Assembly: GCA_037954235.1 (NCBI GenBank)
Contig: JBBMOA010000021.1
Coordinates: 9,867,001 to 9,931,000 of the forward strand
Source: Aulostomus chinensis
Lineage: Eukaryota; Chordata; Actinopteri; Syngnathiformes; Aulostomidae
Reading direction: 5' to 3'
DNA length: 64,000 bases
The notes below the pieces were generated by a model. That model was given only the letters and a program-made list of their open reading frames with translations. It made no database searches and was not told the DNA's origin. A program made the position numbers and the translations under genes. This document shows positions 36,850-47,700 of the stretch, one piece after another (within the stretch, counting starts at the first letter, position 1; every line of letters begins with the position of its first letter).

Positions 36850-37015
36850 AGCAATCGGGTTCAAGCCCCCGTGTAATCACCTGTCGTACTCTAGAGTCCT
36901 TGAGCAAGACACTAATCCCCGCCATCCCCAAAAGTGTTGCCCTGTCGCTGAACCTGACCTTTGACCTGATATGAGTCCCCGTGAGGGATCAATAAGGTAT
37001 TTCATTATCATAGAA
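36850..37015 (+). mobile_element. degraded tRNA-derived SINE
   Basis: A B-box-like GGGTTCAAGCCCCC, then CCTTGAGCAAGACACTAATC, a body, and an end GAGGGATCAATAAGGTATT. Same superfamily style as the SINE at 46291-46560, but older and lacking the A-box half. Confidence 0.55.
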
Positions 37016-37192
37016 TTCTTGCAAATGAACTGAAGTATTGCTATGGGCATATGGTGAGAGACGTTTGTGTGTGTGTGTGTGAGTGAGAATGATCAAAGTT
37101 GTGTAGGAAGTCATGCATGAGTAGTCAAGACTAAAGAGGAGACACGTCCCCACAAAGACAACGGCATACATTTGTGCGCACATGCGAATCAC

Positions 37193-37348
37193 CTGGTATA
37201 AAATTGGAGTCAGGAGTGCAGGGCCGACTCTCGCTGCTGTTTCCTGAGCACTGATTTCCAGTGGGGAACAGGACATCGCAGTGACGGACGCGCAACTGGG
37301 CCCCGCTGGAGTCACAGTGGGACCACTCTGACCAGCTGGACCAGCTCT
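37193..37348 (-). CDS. sema5a: sema5a coding exon: TSR7
   Basis: A 156-nt exon, phase 1 at both ends (acceptor TCGTTTCCAG, donor GTGATT). The translation starts SWSSWSEWSHCDSSGAQLR and runs on to VRHCDVLFPTGNQCSG, NSSESRPC and DSNFIP. It is the last and shortest TSR of semaphorin 5A; it lacks the CGGG turn of the other repeats, as in the mammalian protein. NSS is a potential N-glycosylation site. The donor GTGATT is weaker than consensus. A degraded SINE lies just downstream of the exon (about 36,850-37,015). Confidence 0.95.
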
Positions 37349-37555
37349 CTGGAAACGAAAATGACAGGACATCTCACAACCTGTCGAGTGTGTCTATATG
37401 TGTGCACATTTCTGCCCTCGGAGTGCATTAGTCATGCATGACTGCGCTCAGAGGGGCTGAGACAGACTAAAAAAAATAAGCTACGGACCTTTTGATAGAT
37501 TGGGTCGTGAGCCGTTCATCACAGAGCTGTGTGTGTATGTGTGTGTGTGTGGTAC
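37349..37555 (-). other. sema5a: short sema5a intron (207 bp) between TSR6 and TSR7
   Basis: GT-AG intron with a small GT/CA-rich segment next to the donor. No additional features. Confidence 0.93.
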
Positions 37556-37726
37556 CTGGACAGGGCTGTGTGTTGCACAGTGCCTCTTCAGTGTGCAGGC
37601 CAAGGCAGATGTCCCCTCCGTAAGCTGGTGGGGGGTTGCTGCAAGTTCGCGTCCTCATGTAGTGTCCTCCTCCACACGTCACAGAGCACTTGGACCATGG
37701 AGACCAGCATGACCAGCTGCCATCCA
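37556..37726 (-). CDS. sema5a: sema5a coding exon: TSR6
   Basis: A 171-nt exon, phase 1 at both ends (acceptor CCCCCTAAG, donor GTACCA). It encodes a complete thrombospondin type-1 repeat: DGSWSCWSPWSKCSVTCGGG, then the strand RTRTC, PPPAYGGDIC and the end TEEALCNTQPCP. It corresponds to TSR6 of SEMA5A. The WSxW tryptophan ladder and six cysteines are all present. The intron to the next exon is only 207 bp, the shortest in the window. Confidence 0.96.
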
Positions 37727-40156
37727 CTTAGGGGGACAGAGAGGAGACACCAATCACTGTAACATGAAGCTGATACGTCAGATTCCACGGTCAGCGTGAT
37801 CGCATTAGACTAACTTTTTGGTTGGTCTTCCAAGGAGAAAAATACTGACGCTGCTTGTTAGCTCAGCACAATGAATGGTAGGGAATGGGAAGTGTTAGCA
37901 TTCACTGTGAAGTCATCAAGTAGATCAGGTTCAGGATCTTGGTTTGTCTATGAGTAATCCTCCTCACCCTCTTTTACAAAGTAGGTCATGATTAGTAGTA
38001 GTCATTGACACATGTTGTGTTTTGTCTGAGGTTAGGATGTGGCTAATGAGGCGCTACTGTACGTCAAATCACCGTGCACCTCAAGGAAAGTAGTTCCGGC
38101 TATGTGTCATATTCCTAATTAAATACCTTGCAATCCTTTTTAGTCACCACGGTATGCACAAATTTGCTTTAATCACTGAAGGTGAAGAGAAGTGTATTTG
38201 ATGAATTTTGACAGCGGTATGCTAACACTTAATGTGCACTACCATTCAAAGGGCAAAGCTAACTAGCAGCCAGCCAAAAAAAGGAGAGGAGAAAAGTATT
38301 CCCATCTTTGTTTCTGGCTCTGTTGAAGACAAATAAGTCTTAAAAAGTAATTTCCCTCAATGCTGAATTAATCAAAATAAATTTGATTGAAATTGCATGT
38401 ATAAACAGTTTTGCTTCAATATGTGTTGTAGAAAACAGAAAATAGGTGCCAAATAACACATTTTTTTTTTCTCTAAGGGAATATATTCACACAAAATTAT
38501 GTTTTCTTAAGGTTCCGGGTCATTTCAAACAGTGACAGGTGACGCATAAATAAACAATGTGAATACGCGTGTGTGAAAGAGAGGGTTTTGATGTGACAGG
38601 AAGTTCACTTCATCCAGCTGTTCCAAGAAACACCGCCCCAAACTCAACAGTCGCTCGTGTGTTCATAAAGATGAATGAAGCGTTAAAAATCTGTTGTTCC
38701 TTCCGTCATGTGGTGCCAAGGATCAAAACATCACACAACTAAAAACGTGACTGTAGCAGTACAAACATGCTCTAAGTACTGATTAATGGTGAGAGACGTG
38801 GAGATGCAGTGAAATTAAAATAATCAGGCATGAAAAAAGAAAAAAATAGGATAAGTCTTAGTCCATGAATCACAACAGAGGTAAATATTCTTAACCAATC
38901 ATCTGGATAAAATCTCACTTCATTTTGGCAGAGAGAAATTCCTATTTCACAACCACTTGAGAATTGCTTTTAAAGACCTAAGGATGGCTGGCAGCACTGT
39001 GCAGGTAATTGAACTTGCTGATGCTTTTTGTCATCTCGGTGTAATTTCTCTATCACACAGTGACATGTAAGTCGATTCCTGGCCCTCGATGACGGATCGT
39101 CTCATCTCGGGCGTAGTTGCAAGAAAAACATGGATTCATTTGTTTCCAAAGCAGATGGATGGTATGCATAATACATCCTTCACAGTGAGCTTTTATAGGA
39201 AAAAAAAAAAAAAGGACAGGATTAGCCATCTGAGGATTACAACTGGTGTAGCATCACGGGTAGCCTGCCTCAAAATAATATTGCACTTTCATGGAGGTGC
39301 TAATTGAGTGTGCATTAGTATTCATTGCTACTCAAGCTAGGCTCAATCTGTTTCTTTGCTCTGAGAGTTGTTCATCAACACACGGCTGTGGTATTAAGAG
39401 TCATGAATAGGTGTACTATATGCAGAGGCAGCAAGGGAAAAATAAAGAGCACTCAATATTTTACTCAGAGATTTTCCTGGATGAATCAAATCTTAATCTG
39501 AGCTGTCCTGACATTTTCACTGTAAAATAATATCGATGGCTTGTCTCTTTTGCTTACTTATGAAGACAGATTGCAGGTGCTGAAGATTAAACGTGGACTC
39601 AGGCTTTTAGAGAGACACCTCTGCCCTTCTCTAGCGCCCTTGACTAATAATCGAGAGGACAGGCTTGTTTTGGATACCAGGTGTGTTTTTATGCCAAACT
39701 AAGTACTTGATTTTTCCATTAAGACAGCTTACTTCCCTTTTCAGGCAGAGTATTCTTTTAATTAGAGAGCCTCCTCTTGCAGTCTTCAACTCGGTGTGTT
39801 GAAAATGTATTGTCCCAAGGCTTTTCACAACAGAATACAGCCTCCCTTAGCCGGCAGTGTAATTACCCGGCAACATAATTACATACTGGAGTACCACAGG
39901 GATTGTCTCTGATTCTTGCTGTAAATTGGGGTCTTCACCACAGCTCTCTTATCTGCGACTGATTTCTTTTGTGATTCCTGAAGATCTGGCCAGTCACTGT
40001 AACTCTATATCCATTAATCAAGAGAAAAACAGAGCTTGAATGTGATGTGTGGCAGTGTGTATCCATCTTAGAGTCGGCTAAGTAATTGACTTCTGATCTT
40101 GTGTGCTTTCATCATTCACTAAAGAGTATTTTTGTGAACATGTGTGCATCCCATAC
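37727..40156 (-). other. sema5a: sema5a intron between TSR5 and TSR6
   Basis: 2.4 kb. Contains a right-arm fragment (copy D) of the inverted-end element at about 38195-38345. 38930-39080 is repeat-free and AT-core-rich. No other exon is supported. Confidence 0.88.
38195..38345. mobile_element. partial copy D of the inverted-end element
   Basis: GGTATGCTAACACTTAATG, GCTAACTAGCAGCC, GGAGAGGAGAAAAGTATT and CTGGCTCTGTTGAAGA follow the order of the right arm of copy B (32600-32715), with more divergence. Only the right portion is seen. Confidence 0.4.
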
Positions 40157-40366
40157 CAGGACAAGGGGTGATGTTACACTCCTGATACTCCTGTGCCGGT
40201 CCCAGGCAGGTCTGACCTCCATACTTGGGCTCTGGGTTGCTACAAGTCCTCTTTCTGCTTCGGATTCCTCGGCTGCAGTCTCTGCTACACTGGGACCAGG
40301 AGCTCCAAGAAGACCAGCCGCCATTAACTGTACGGCTCGAAATCCTCCCGAGACGAAGCACCTCAC
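40157..40366 (-). CDS. sema5a: sema5a coding exon: TSR5
   Basis: A 210-nt exon, phase 1 at both ends (acceptor CTACAAACAG, donor GTATGG). It opens with an inter-repeat linker (GEVLRLGRISSRTVN) and continues with a canonical thrombospondin type-1 repeat: GGWSSWSSWSQC with overlapping WxxW motifs, CSRDCSRGIRSRKRTC, then PEPKYGGQTC and the end ECNITPCP. NIT is a potential N-glycosylation site. Because both ends are in phase 1, the exon is a symmetrical module that could be skipped without a frameshift. Confidence 0.96.
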
Positions 40367-41079
40367 CTGTTTGTAGAAAAGAGCACACAAGACCATTTTC
40401 AAAACAAACCCGGTAGTATTTTCTGTTAGAAAAAAAAAAATCTGACAGCATCACATGTGCTATACTTGATAGCAGTGAATGTGACTGGTGCACCAGGGAG
40501 TTGCTGTAAAAAGCTTTAGCCGTGTTTGTGCTGAGAGCTCAACTCTCTGAAGACTTCCTCACAACATCACACACATGCAGGGTAGCAGCTCAGAGACGCT
40601 GTCAATATTAGGCTCAGTTTACTCACATACATCTGAAAAAACTGCTGTCACTCCGATAAATATATTTAAGATCGTGTAAGGAGTCTCTCAGGCTGCAGAT
40701 GCTTGCTGTTGCTGATAATGAACAAACATAAGCATCAACTGGATACCAGCTAAATCTCAGCATGTGAACACTGCCCATCAGTGCTAGCATGACGATAAGA
40801 GGTGGGGATCCTTCAAGATAAACTATCATCACGACACCTTGCATGAGATAAAATGTCATAGCAAAACAATTGATATATTGCAATAACGAAACAGTAATAT
40901 ATCTGTGTAACTGAAGAAGAAAAAGGAAATTAGCTAAAAGGCAAAAATGATGTTTTCACTTCATTCTTATGTCAGTTTCACATAATTTGACAACTGGATG
41001 AGTGCAATGTGCACTATGTTAATAAAAATATTGCTATTTAGTTTATCAAGTAACGTATCACAAGAAGAAGTATCGGGAT

Positions 41080-41270
41080 AAGGGCTGCGCAGTTAATCCA
41101 AGTCACAATATGGCCACCTGTTGTTTTTAAATTGCAAACGTGTTTGTCTGGGATAATGATGTGAATAATAAACTTCTAATAACCCAAATCTGTCTAAATA
41201 ATTGCAATTAGATTTTTTTTCAAAATCTTTCAGCCGTGATTGCGATTCATCGCACGATGGATGGTCAAAT
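41080..41270. mobile_element. possible degraded MITE
   Basis: The left end GGGCTGCGCAGTTAATCC and the right end TGATTGCGATTCATCGCACG are roughly inverted and resemble a widespread vertebrate element whose ends read GGGCTG-x-GCGATTAATCG. The match is weak. Confidence 0.3.
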
Positions 41271-42309
41271 CTCTGAAGCTGAAATTAGCATCTAGCCTCA
41301 TGTGGCTACTAGCAAGGCTGTTGTTTTTGTTGTATCAGAGCTGCATCATCATTCAAGTCGAGAGCCGCTCCTGTTATTTTCTCAAGATGGTTCCAATGAG
41401 AGCTGTGCGTCGTGTCAACACGCCCGACTCGCTTGCTCATCAAGCGACATCAGTTGACTAATTTGTGCATTCTCATCCGTAGTGAGTCGAACAGACGATT
41501 CTCAATGAAATATGAAACGGTAATTTCTATTAAACCATAATTACTGCATGCATTAATCAGCGGCGTGGAAATGTGCCTTGTGATGGGAGACAGGGAGCAG
41601 AGTGAGAAAGGGAGAATCCTCTGGCCTTTTTCAATGAGGGTGAACCCATCTGTTTGAGTGAGTGATAATCACCTCCAATGAAATTAAAGTCACCATCCAA
41701 GCACTTCTCTGATGAGTCACTCATTCAATAAAATGGGTTATTATCTGCTTTTTCAGATAACAATGCAAGTCTTCATTTTTTGACAGTGCTGCTGCTGCCT
41801 TACGCCATTTGTCTTCGCTCTCTCCTTTTGCTTTTTCTGTCCTCTTAAAGCGAAGAGGAGAACGTTTTGCTTGACAGAAGCAGGCAGCAGGAGAACATCT
41901 GGATCCTGAGATGTAGCCGCTCAACCATGCCAACGGCAGCCATCCCCTTTTGTCTGATTCTTCTTCTAATCTCATTTATCTTTTCTATTATCACCGCCGC
42001 ATCTTGCTCACCCTTACAGAAAAGTTTATTCTAGTGTGCTCTCCATCAGTGCTTCTTTTCAACTAAAGATAAGAGAGTGTGCTTTCGGCTGTACACTTAA
42101 CAAATTACAGTGAGGTATCCCAGGCTTATACTGGTAATCTTTTACTGAGATATACTTAAGGAAGCTACAATAAAATATTATTGCCTATAGTAAAGCAACT
42201 TTATCTATTGTATAAATACTAAAACAAATTGTATGAAGGCCCGTTTCAACCACGAAGAGGAAAAAGAAGATTTAAAAAAGAAATATAAATATTTCATATT
42301 TTTGAGATG

Positions 42310-42490
42310 AAAGGCCAATTTAAGTAGCGCATTTACAAACCAACAGGCAGCTCAAAGTGCTATACAGAGGAAAAAAACAAAACAAAAAAAGAAAAAAAAA
42401 TCAACCCAAAATGGAAACAGTACACAATAACAAAAAACAACAAACAAGAGCAACAAATAAAGCAGAAAAAGCAGCTGTTAAATTAAAAGC
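42310..42490 (-). mobile_element. LINE-tail-like repeat fragment
   Basis: TAGCGCATTTACAAACC followed by CTCAAAGTGCTATACAGAGG and an A-rich stretch is the reverse complement of a common fish retroposon end (AAAGCACTTTGAG type). Boundaries are approximate. Confidence 0.4.
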
Positions 42491-43235
42491 AACTGTAAAC
42501 AGGTAGGTGGTTAGCTTTGATGTCACAATTCATTCAAAATTAGATTTAAAAAAAATCAAAACTGTGACATTAAAAATAATCCAATCAGTTCTCATAAATC
42601 ACCAGGATAATAACTTAGCATTGCAAGACTTCTCTTACCAAAGTTTCTTTTATGTTATGTTTCTTTTATTGCTAAACCTTGGCTTGCATGTAATTGCATG
42701 GCGAAACCTAATAGAATAGAGAAACTGGATAATTTTCTGTATTTAAATCCAATACATAAATTAACATTAAATATAATCTTCATGGAGGGAGCATTTAATG
42801 CAGGGTCTTTTATCATACCGCAAACTAAAGCTTGTACATCTAATAAATAAATGTGTATCCCATACTACCAACAGACAGGGTTCATTACACAGGAAGTCAG
42901 TCAATAGCAGCAGTAACAGAATCCCCTTACAGGTTTGAAACACAAGAAGCAGATGGGTAACCCCAAGGAAATCACGAGTAAAATGGCTGCCAGACGCAAA
43001 GGTTCTGAGACAAGCAGGAGAACAAGAAGGTGGATGAGGTAGGGAGAGGAACTAATGAGGAACAGGTGACACTAATCAGAGTAAATCACACAGGTGGGAG
43101 GACACACAAGGCAAGGAGTGAGGACGATGAAATCAGTGTTCCAAAAAACAAAACCACGTCTACAACACGTTACATCTGGGACATAGAAACGACTGGAATT
43201 GCACTACAAAATAATTCAGAATAAATCGTAAGGTA

Positions 43236-43377
43236 TACTTTGGAAAATCCATCCATCCATCCATTGTCCTCCGCTTATTCCTATTATTAAGGGTCGCGGG
43301 GGGGCTGGAGCCTATACCAGCGTCAATGGGCGAGAGGCGGGGTACACCCTGGACAGGTCGCCAGTACTTTGGAAAAT
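43236..43377 (-). mobile_element. truncated retroposon insertion with 13-bp target duplication
   Basis: The element (43249-43364) begins (CCAT)n then TTGTCCTCCGCTTATTCC and ends GGACAGGTCGCCAG. It is flanked by identical 13-bp direct repeats, TACTTTGGAAAAT, at 43236-43248 and 43365-43377. Read on the minus strand this is a 5'-truncated copy with a (GGAT)n tail. The perfect target duplication indicates a fairly recent insertion by target-primed reverse transcription. Confidence 0.85.
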
Positions 43378-44623
43378 ATATTTCAATTTTTGGAGCTTAC
43401 ATAATAGAATGAACTTGAAGTGAGGACATGTCCTCTTGTGTCCCGTATCTTCCTCACAGCCTATGATTCACATTAACCTTCTCTTGCTTCTCTCTTTCTA
43501 TCGCGGCCTCATGTGTTTTGTCCACCTGCACTTTTCACAGACAGTTTTTTTATACAGCGGCTGCTTTGTATTCTTGTCGAGAGAGAACACTGTGTTTACC
43601 TAGTGCAAATCCTCAACCTCTTTATAAATATGGCCGACCTTGGCAGTCCACAGGCATCAAGCTGGTGTGAACGTTGACAGGCCCGTCGAGGACCCGCCGC
43701 TCTTTATCGATTCTAAGCAGGCGGTGGCACGGACAGTCCCGCCTGCCACTGTGACCTGATACTCTTTATCAAGTCCTCTTTGAGCCCAAGAGACTGGACT
43801 GCTGCTCAGCTCTGAAGAGTACTTCATAATCGTGCATTTAATACAGGCTAACATGTACACTGCGCGTAGACACACCTCATACATTTATGTACACACCGCA
43901 GTTTTTATTTCCCCGTCATTTCCTTTTATTTGACTTAAAATGTCTTGAGTTTCCTTCAACCTGTTTTATGTATTGCACTTTGAGATGCTTTTTTGCTGTT
44001 GAACAATAAAACTCTCAACTTCTCTAATACACTGTGTAATGCTACTTCGCAGGGGGTGCCCTCCCGTTGCCAAAACAAACAGCGTGGTGCCCTCCCTCTC
44101 AAATAGGTACCGAGTGGATCTATCGATCCGCAGAAGAACCACAGAGAATTAATCGTAGCACTCCTGAAGAGCTGGACTTAGACCAAACTACAGTAAAAAA
44201 GAAAAGGCCGAACTGGAAAGAAACTGGGACATGAAACGAGTCCCTCCTTTCCCGTTGCTCAAATTCGCGCTCTGCTCAAAGGCAAAGATATACTGTAAAC
44301 AAGTGAGAGAACATAGGCGTGCTATTTGGGAAAAAGGGACTCTCAGGCCACACAGATATGCAATACTGTTGCAATTTAATGTCATGTAAAGGCAACCGTG
44401 CGAGCAAGGCCGAGGTAGAGGGAAAAAAAAGAAGAGACATCTGGAACCCAAGAAGCAAGACAAGAGGAGAGGTGAACAAATCTCATACCTCCAGGAGGAA
44501 GGCGAGATGTCAAGTGTGAACAAAGTTTATCGAGAACATTGGACCACTTCGAGAAAAAGAGAGAGAGAGAAGTGGAAAAATCAAACTCCTGCCCTAGATT
44601 CAGAGTAGCCACAGCCCATTTCC

Positions 44624-44692
44624 TGTGTGTGTGTGTGTGTGTGTGTGCGCATGTGTGTGTGTGCGCGCATGTGTGTGTGTGTTTGCGTACGT
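44624..44692. repeat. (GT)n/(GC)n array with Z-DNA potential
   Basis: An alternating purine-pyrimidine tract with GT, GCGC and ATGT segments over about 68 bp. Confidence 0.92.
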
Positions 44693-44807
44693 CACGCCAT
44701 ACTAAACCATAAAATGAGGTGCTCTGCTTGCTTACAGTGGTGTGATATGTCAGTATTCCCTAAGCTGTCCTGAGGTCTGTCAGGCAGTAGTTGATTTGGT
44801 TACCCCC

Positions 44808-44827
44808 GGGGGGGGGGGGGGGGGGGG
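44808..44827. repeat. G20 homopolymer
   Basis: Twenty consecutive G following five C. Highly slippage-prone. Confidence 0.95.
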
Positions 44828-46290
44828 ATTCTCATGGAAGGGCCCAATTAAAACATTTTTTTGAGAACACAATTAAAATCCCCAGAGGAGCTATGAGGGA
44901 TCAGCGCACAAGTTAACAGATTCAGTATATGAGAAAACACACAAGAAGTACAAAAAATGGAAGTATATCTTACTTACGACCACACCGAGCATCGCCAATG
45001 GCTACAAAAAGTAACTGCAGCCACCAAATATTCAACTAACTTCCACAAACATCTCAATTTCCTTGCACAACTAAGGTTGAAGGATTTCAGAGAAACCATT
45101 GACACTTCAGCAGCATAAATGTTGAGAATCTGACTTTTTTTCCTAAACCGTGTACATTTGGGCCCCCGTATTTAGCATCTGGGTGTCTCTTCCTGAGAGT
45201 AACTGTTTGCATGAGCCGTTTTGTTACTTCTTCTGATGTTTTCTGGCTTTGAATATTGTGATTTCCAGCTGATTTAACTCCAATTTCCAGCTGCATTCTC
45301 AATAATTAACTTCAAATCAAATATCAAAGCTAACTATCTGATTCCAGCGCCAACTCAGAAACTTTTCAGTACATTAAGCACATATGCTATTCCTTGTTTT
45401 GTCCCCCCCATGATCTATGTTATTGTTTATCTGGTCAGCTAGTTTAATGCAGCTTGGCATCACAGCGTGTTATTGACAATCTGCCCTTGAATGCCTCACA
45501 AAGGGATTTTTATTTTTTTGCAGGAAAGAACTGCAAGGTGTTGATGAGCAAATAGTGACTTGTGCTTAGTGAAATGGATGACATTGCATATGCAGGTGTC
45601 AAGTCTCTTCAAGAGGATTTTTTATACTCTAGTGAAGTAAATTGAAAGCAGCAGCTGATTCGAAACATAAGGGTCAGTCATGCTTTAAAAATCTTCAAGT
45701 TAATGGATAAATATGCAAAGCTCTTGGGTATAAGATGCTTTCTCAGAGAGTTTTTTTTTTTTCACTTTTAAATTCCACAGTATAATCATGAGGGGAACCG
45801 GTAACTCTAGCAGACTGATTGCAGTCGGCTCTGTGGCGTGGTGACCCCTGATGAGAGGCAGGTGTGTCTGATCTCCAAGATCAGGTTCAGGTGTGAGAAG
45901 GTTATTCAGAGCCCTGTGACACAGCGCTCTGCTGGCTTGCTGTCTATCCAACACATCTACAGAAAACACCTCTTTGTCTTAGCACCAACTGTGTGCAAAT
46001 GTCCTCCCTGGATTTTGCGCGCCATCTCCGGTGAAGCCCTGGTCTTTGTTTTCCCCTTGATGGTCTGGACCAAACAACTGGACCCATGACCACCTGTTAA
46101 TTAGTGCAGTTTGTTTGATGAGGGAAAAGAAACCAAAAAAAAAAAAAAAGGAATCAAAAAATTATTTAAATTGGCTCAGGTGGGTTTTAACATTGCGAGT
46201 GAGATAATGAGAAAGGGAAGAGGGCGGAGTTTATTTTGAACTTGGAAATGCATAAAGGGGAATAAAAATGTGACTAAACGCTACACTGCT

Positions 46291-46560
46291 GTGGGCGGCA
46301 TGGCTCAGGGGTAGAGTGGCCGTCTAGCAACCAAAGGGTCGCTGGTTCGATCCCCGACCCCGGTGACCATGTCAAAGTGTCCTTGAGCAAGCTACTGAAC
46401 CCATAATTGCTCCTGATGAGTAGGTTGGCGCCTTGCATGGTAGCCTCCACCATCAGTGTGTGAATGTGAGTGTGAATGGGTGAATGACACTGACACTGTA
46501 AAGCGCTTTGAGTACCGCTAAGGTAGAAAAGTGCAATATAAAATTGAGTCCATTTACCAT
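46291..46560 (+). mobile_element. tRNA-derived SINE, nearly full length
   Basis: A-box-like TGGCTCAGGGGTAGAGTGG at 46301, B-box GGTTCGATCCC at 46344-46354, and a conserved body (GTGTCCTTGAGCAAGC, AATTGCTCCTGATGAG, CACCATCAGTGTGTGAATG, TGTAAAGCGCTTTGAGTACC) ending in GTGCAATATAAAATTGAGTC. This is a widespread fish SINE type. The Pol III boxes look intact, but the head does not fold as a mature tRNA. Confidence 0.85.
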
Positions 46561-47439
46561 TTTGCAGTTTTATTTTGAAAGGACAGTGGAAACTGTAGGT
46601 GTGAATAACATCGTAGGAGTTTTTAGAGTGGAAGTTGCGATCACTTCCAAATGAATGTTTAAAAAAAAGTGAGTCCAACTCCCCATTGCTTTGACAATAA
46701 ATTGCTGTGGCTGAACTATACTTAAGTGTTCTTGCACATAAACTCTTTTGATGACTCCCAATCAACCCTCTGTATCCTACAGGTACTGCAGATTGCCATG
46801 GAGGGGTTGTGGTAATTGTAAAAAACTATCAACAGAGCCAGAACACTCCACCTGGAATTGCAAACAAAAAAGTGCAGGATTGCCTTTTTTTTCTTTTATA
46901 TAACACAGGAAACTCTTTCCTTCATTCTGCTGCTCTCGACGAGTAAAGACAAGCTTATCACTAAATTATAAGGTGTGCAAACCCCAATTTTTCTTGTATG
47001 TTGTTCATGTTGATGGCTTCAGCTTGATTAGAAGGAACTGTGAAAACCTCAAAGCCATAATTTCATGCAGGCATGTTGAGCATAACTCTGAGCCAATGAC
47101 GTTGCCAGCCAGTGTTGTTTATTTTTCAGCGCCTACTCGCCGGCTTCCATTTGTTAACTCCATGTCATCAAAATCTGCGCCATTTGATGTGTGCAGTATT
47201 GGGGGGCAAAGGTGAAATAGGCAATCCAGTTCCACCCTGAATATTTGGAGTCAAGGACGAATGCAATCATAAGGTTGTCAACAGTAATCTGGGAGAGGCC
47301 GTGGGTTATTTACTTAACCGAGGCATAATCAGGGGTAGAAAGATGTATGTGGGGGAGAGAGATTGTGTCATTAACAGAGCTGTAGAACAGCAAGTGGGAT
47401 CAGATATTAACAGCTCATTAAGAATAGTGGATGCTTAGA

Positions 47440-47700
47440 TCCAGACAAGGATACCCTCCTCTCCTGCCTGCATGTGTTAAGGAGATGGTACTTAGTTACC
47501 TTAGCACAATGAATACTAGTAGGCGCGACAGTTGGCATACCTCTGTCAAAAGTAATCTGATAAACTTTTCTCAAATAAGAGTTACGAGATATTTTTTGAA
47601 TCTGTTGGAACTACTTTCCTGACTGAGCGTAGTGATCTGATGCAGCTGCTCAAAACTTCAGCCATCAAGAGACATGTTTATTGACCGCTATTAGAGTGAC
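47440..47700. mobile_element. partial copy C of the inverted-end element
   Basis: Begins GATCCAGACAAGGATACCCT, then CCTCTCCTGCC, and carries the family interior block TTGGAACTACTTTCCTGACT at 47607 plus AGCGTAGTGATCTGATG. The right arm is not recognisable, so the copy is truncated or decayed. Confidence 0.5.

Larger units (their letters stand above)
35481..37192 (-). other. sema5a: sema5a intron between TSR7 exon and microexon
   Basis: 1.7 kb. Contains a degraded SINE at 36850-37015 and a short GT/GC array near 36102-36128. A repeat-free AT-core-rich stretch lies at 35685-35870, close to the microexon acceptor. Confidence 0.85.
43878..46290. other. intronic sequence, little identified
   Basis: Contains the GT/GC array and the G20 run listed separately. 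43975-44030 has an AATAAA-bearing tail reminiscent of an old retroposon. The frame at 45838-46089 has no recognised domain. Confidence 0.4.

Noticed and set aside
46301..46370. Possible tRNA gene from clear A- and B-box sequences
   Set aside because: The head cannot form a tRNA cloverleaf acceptor stem and is followed by a typical SINE body.
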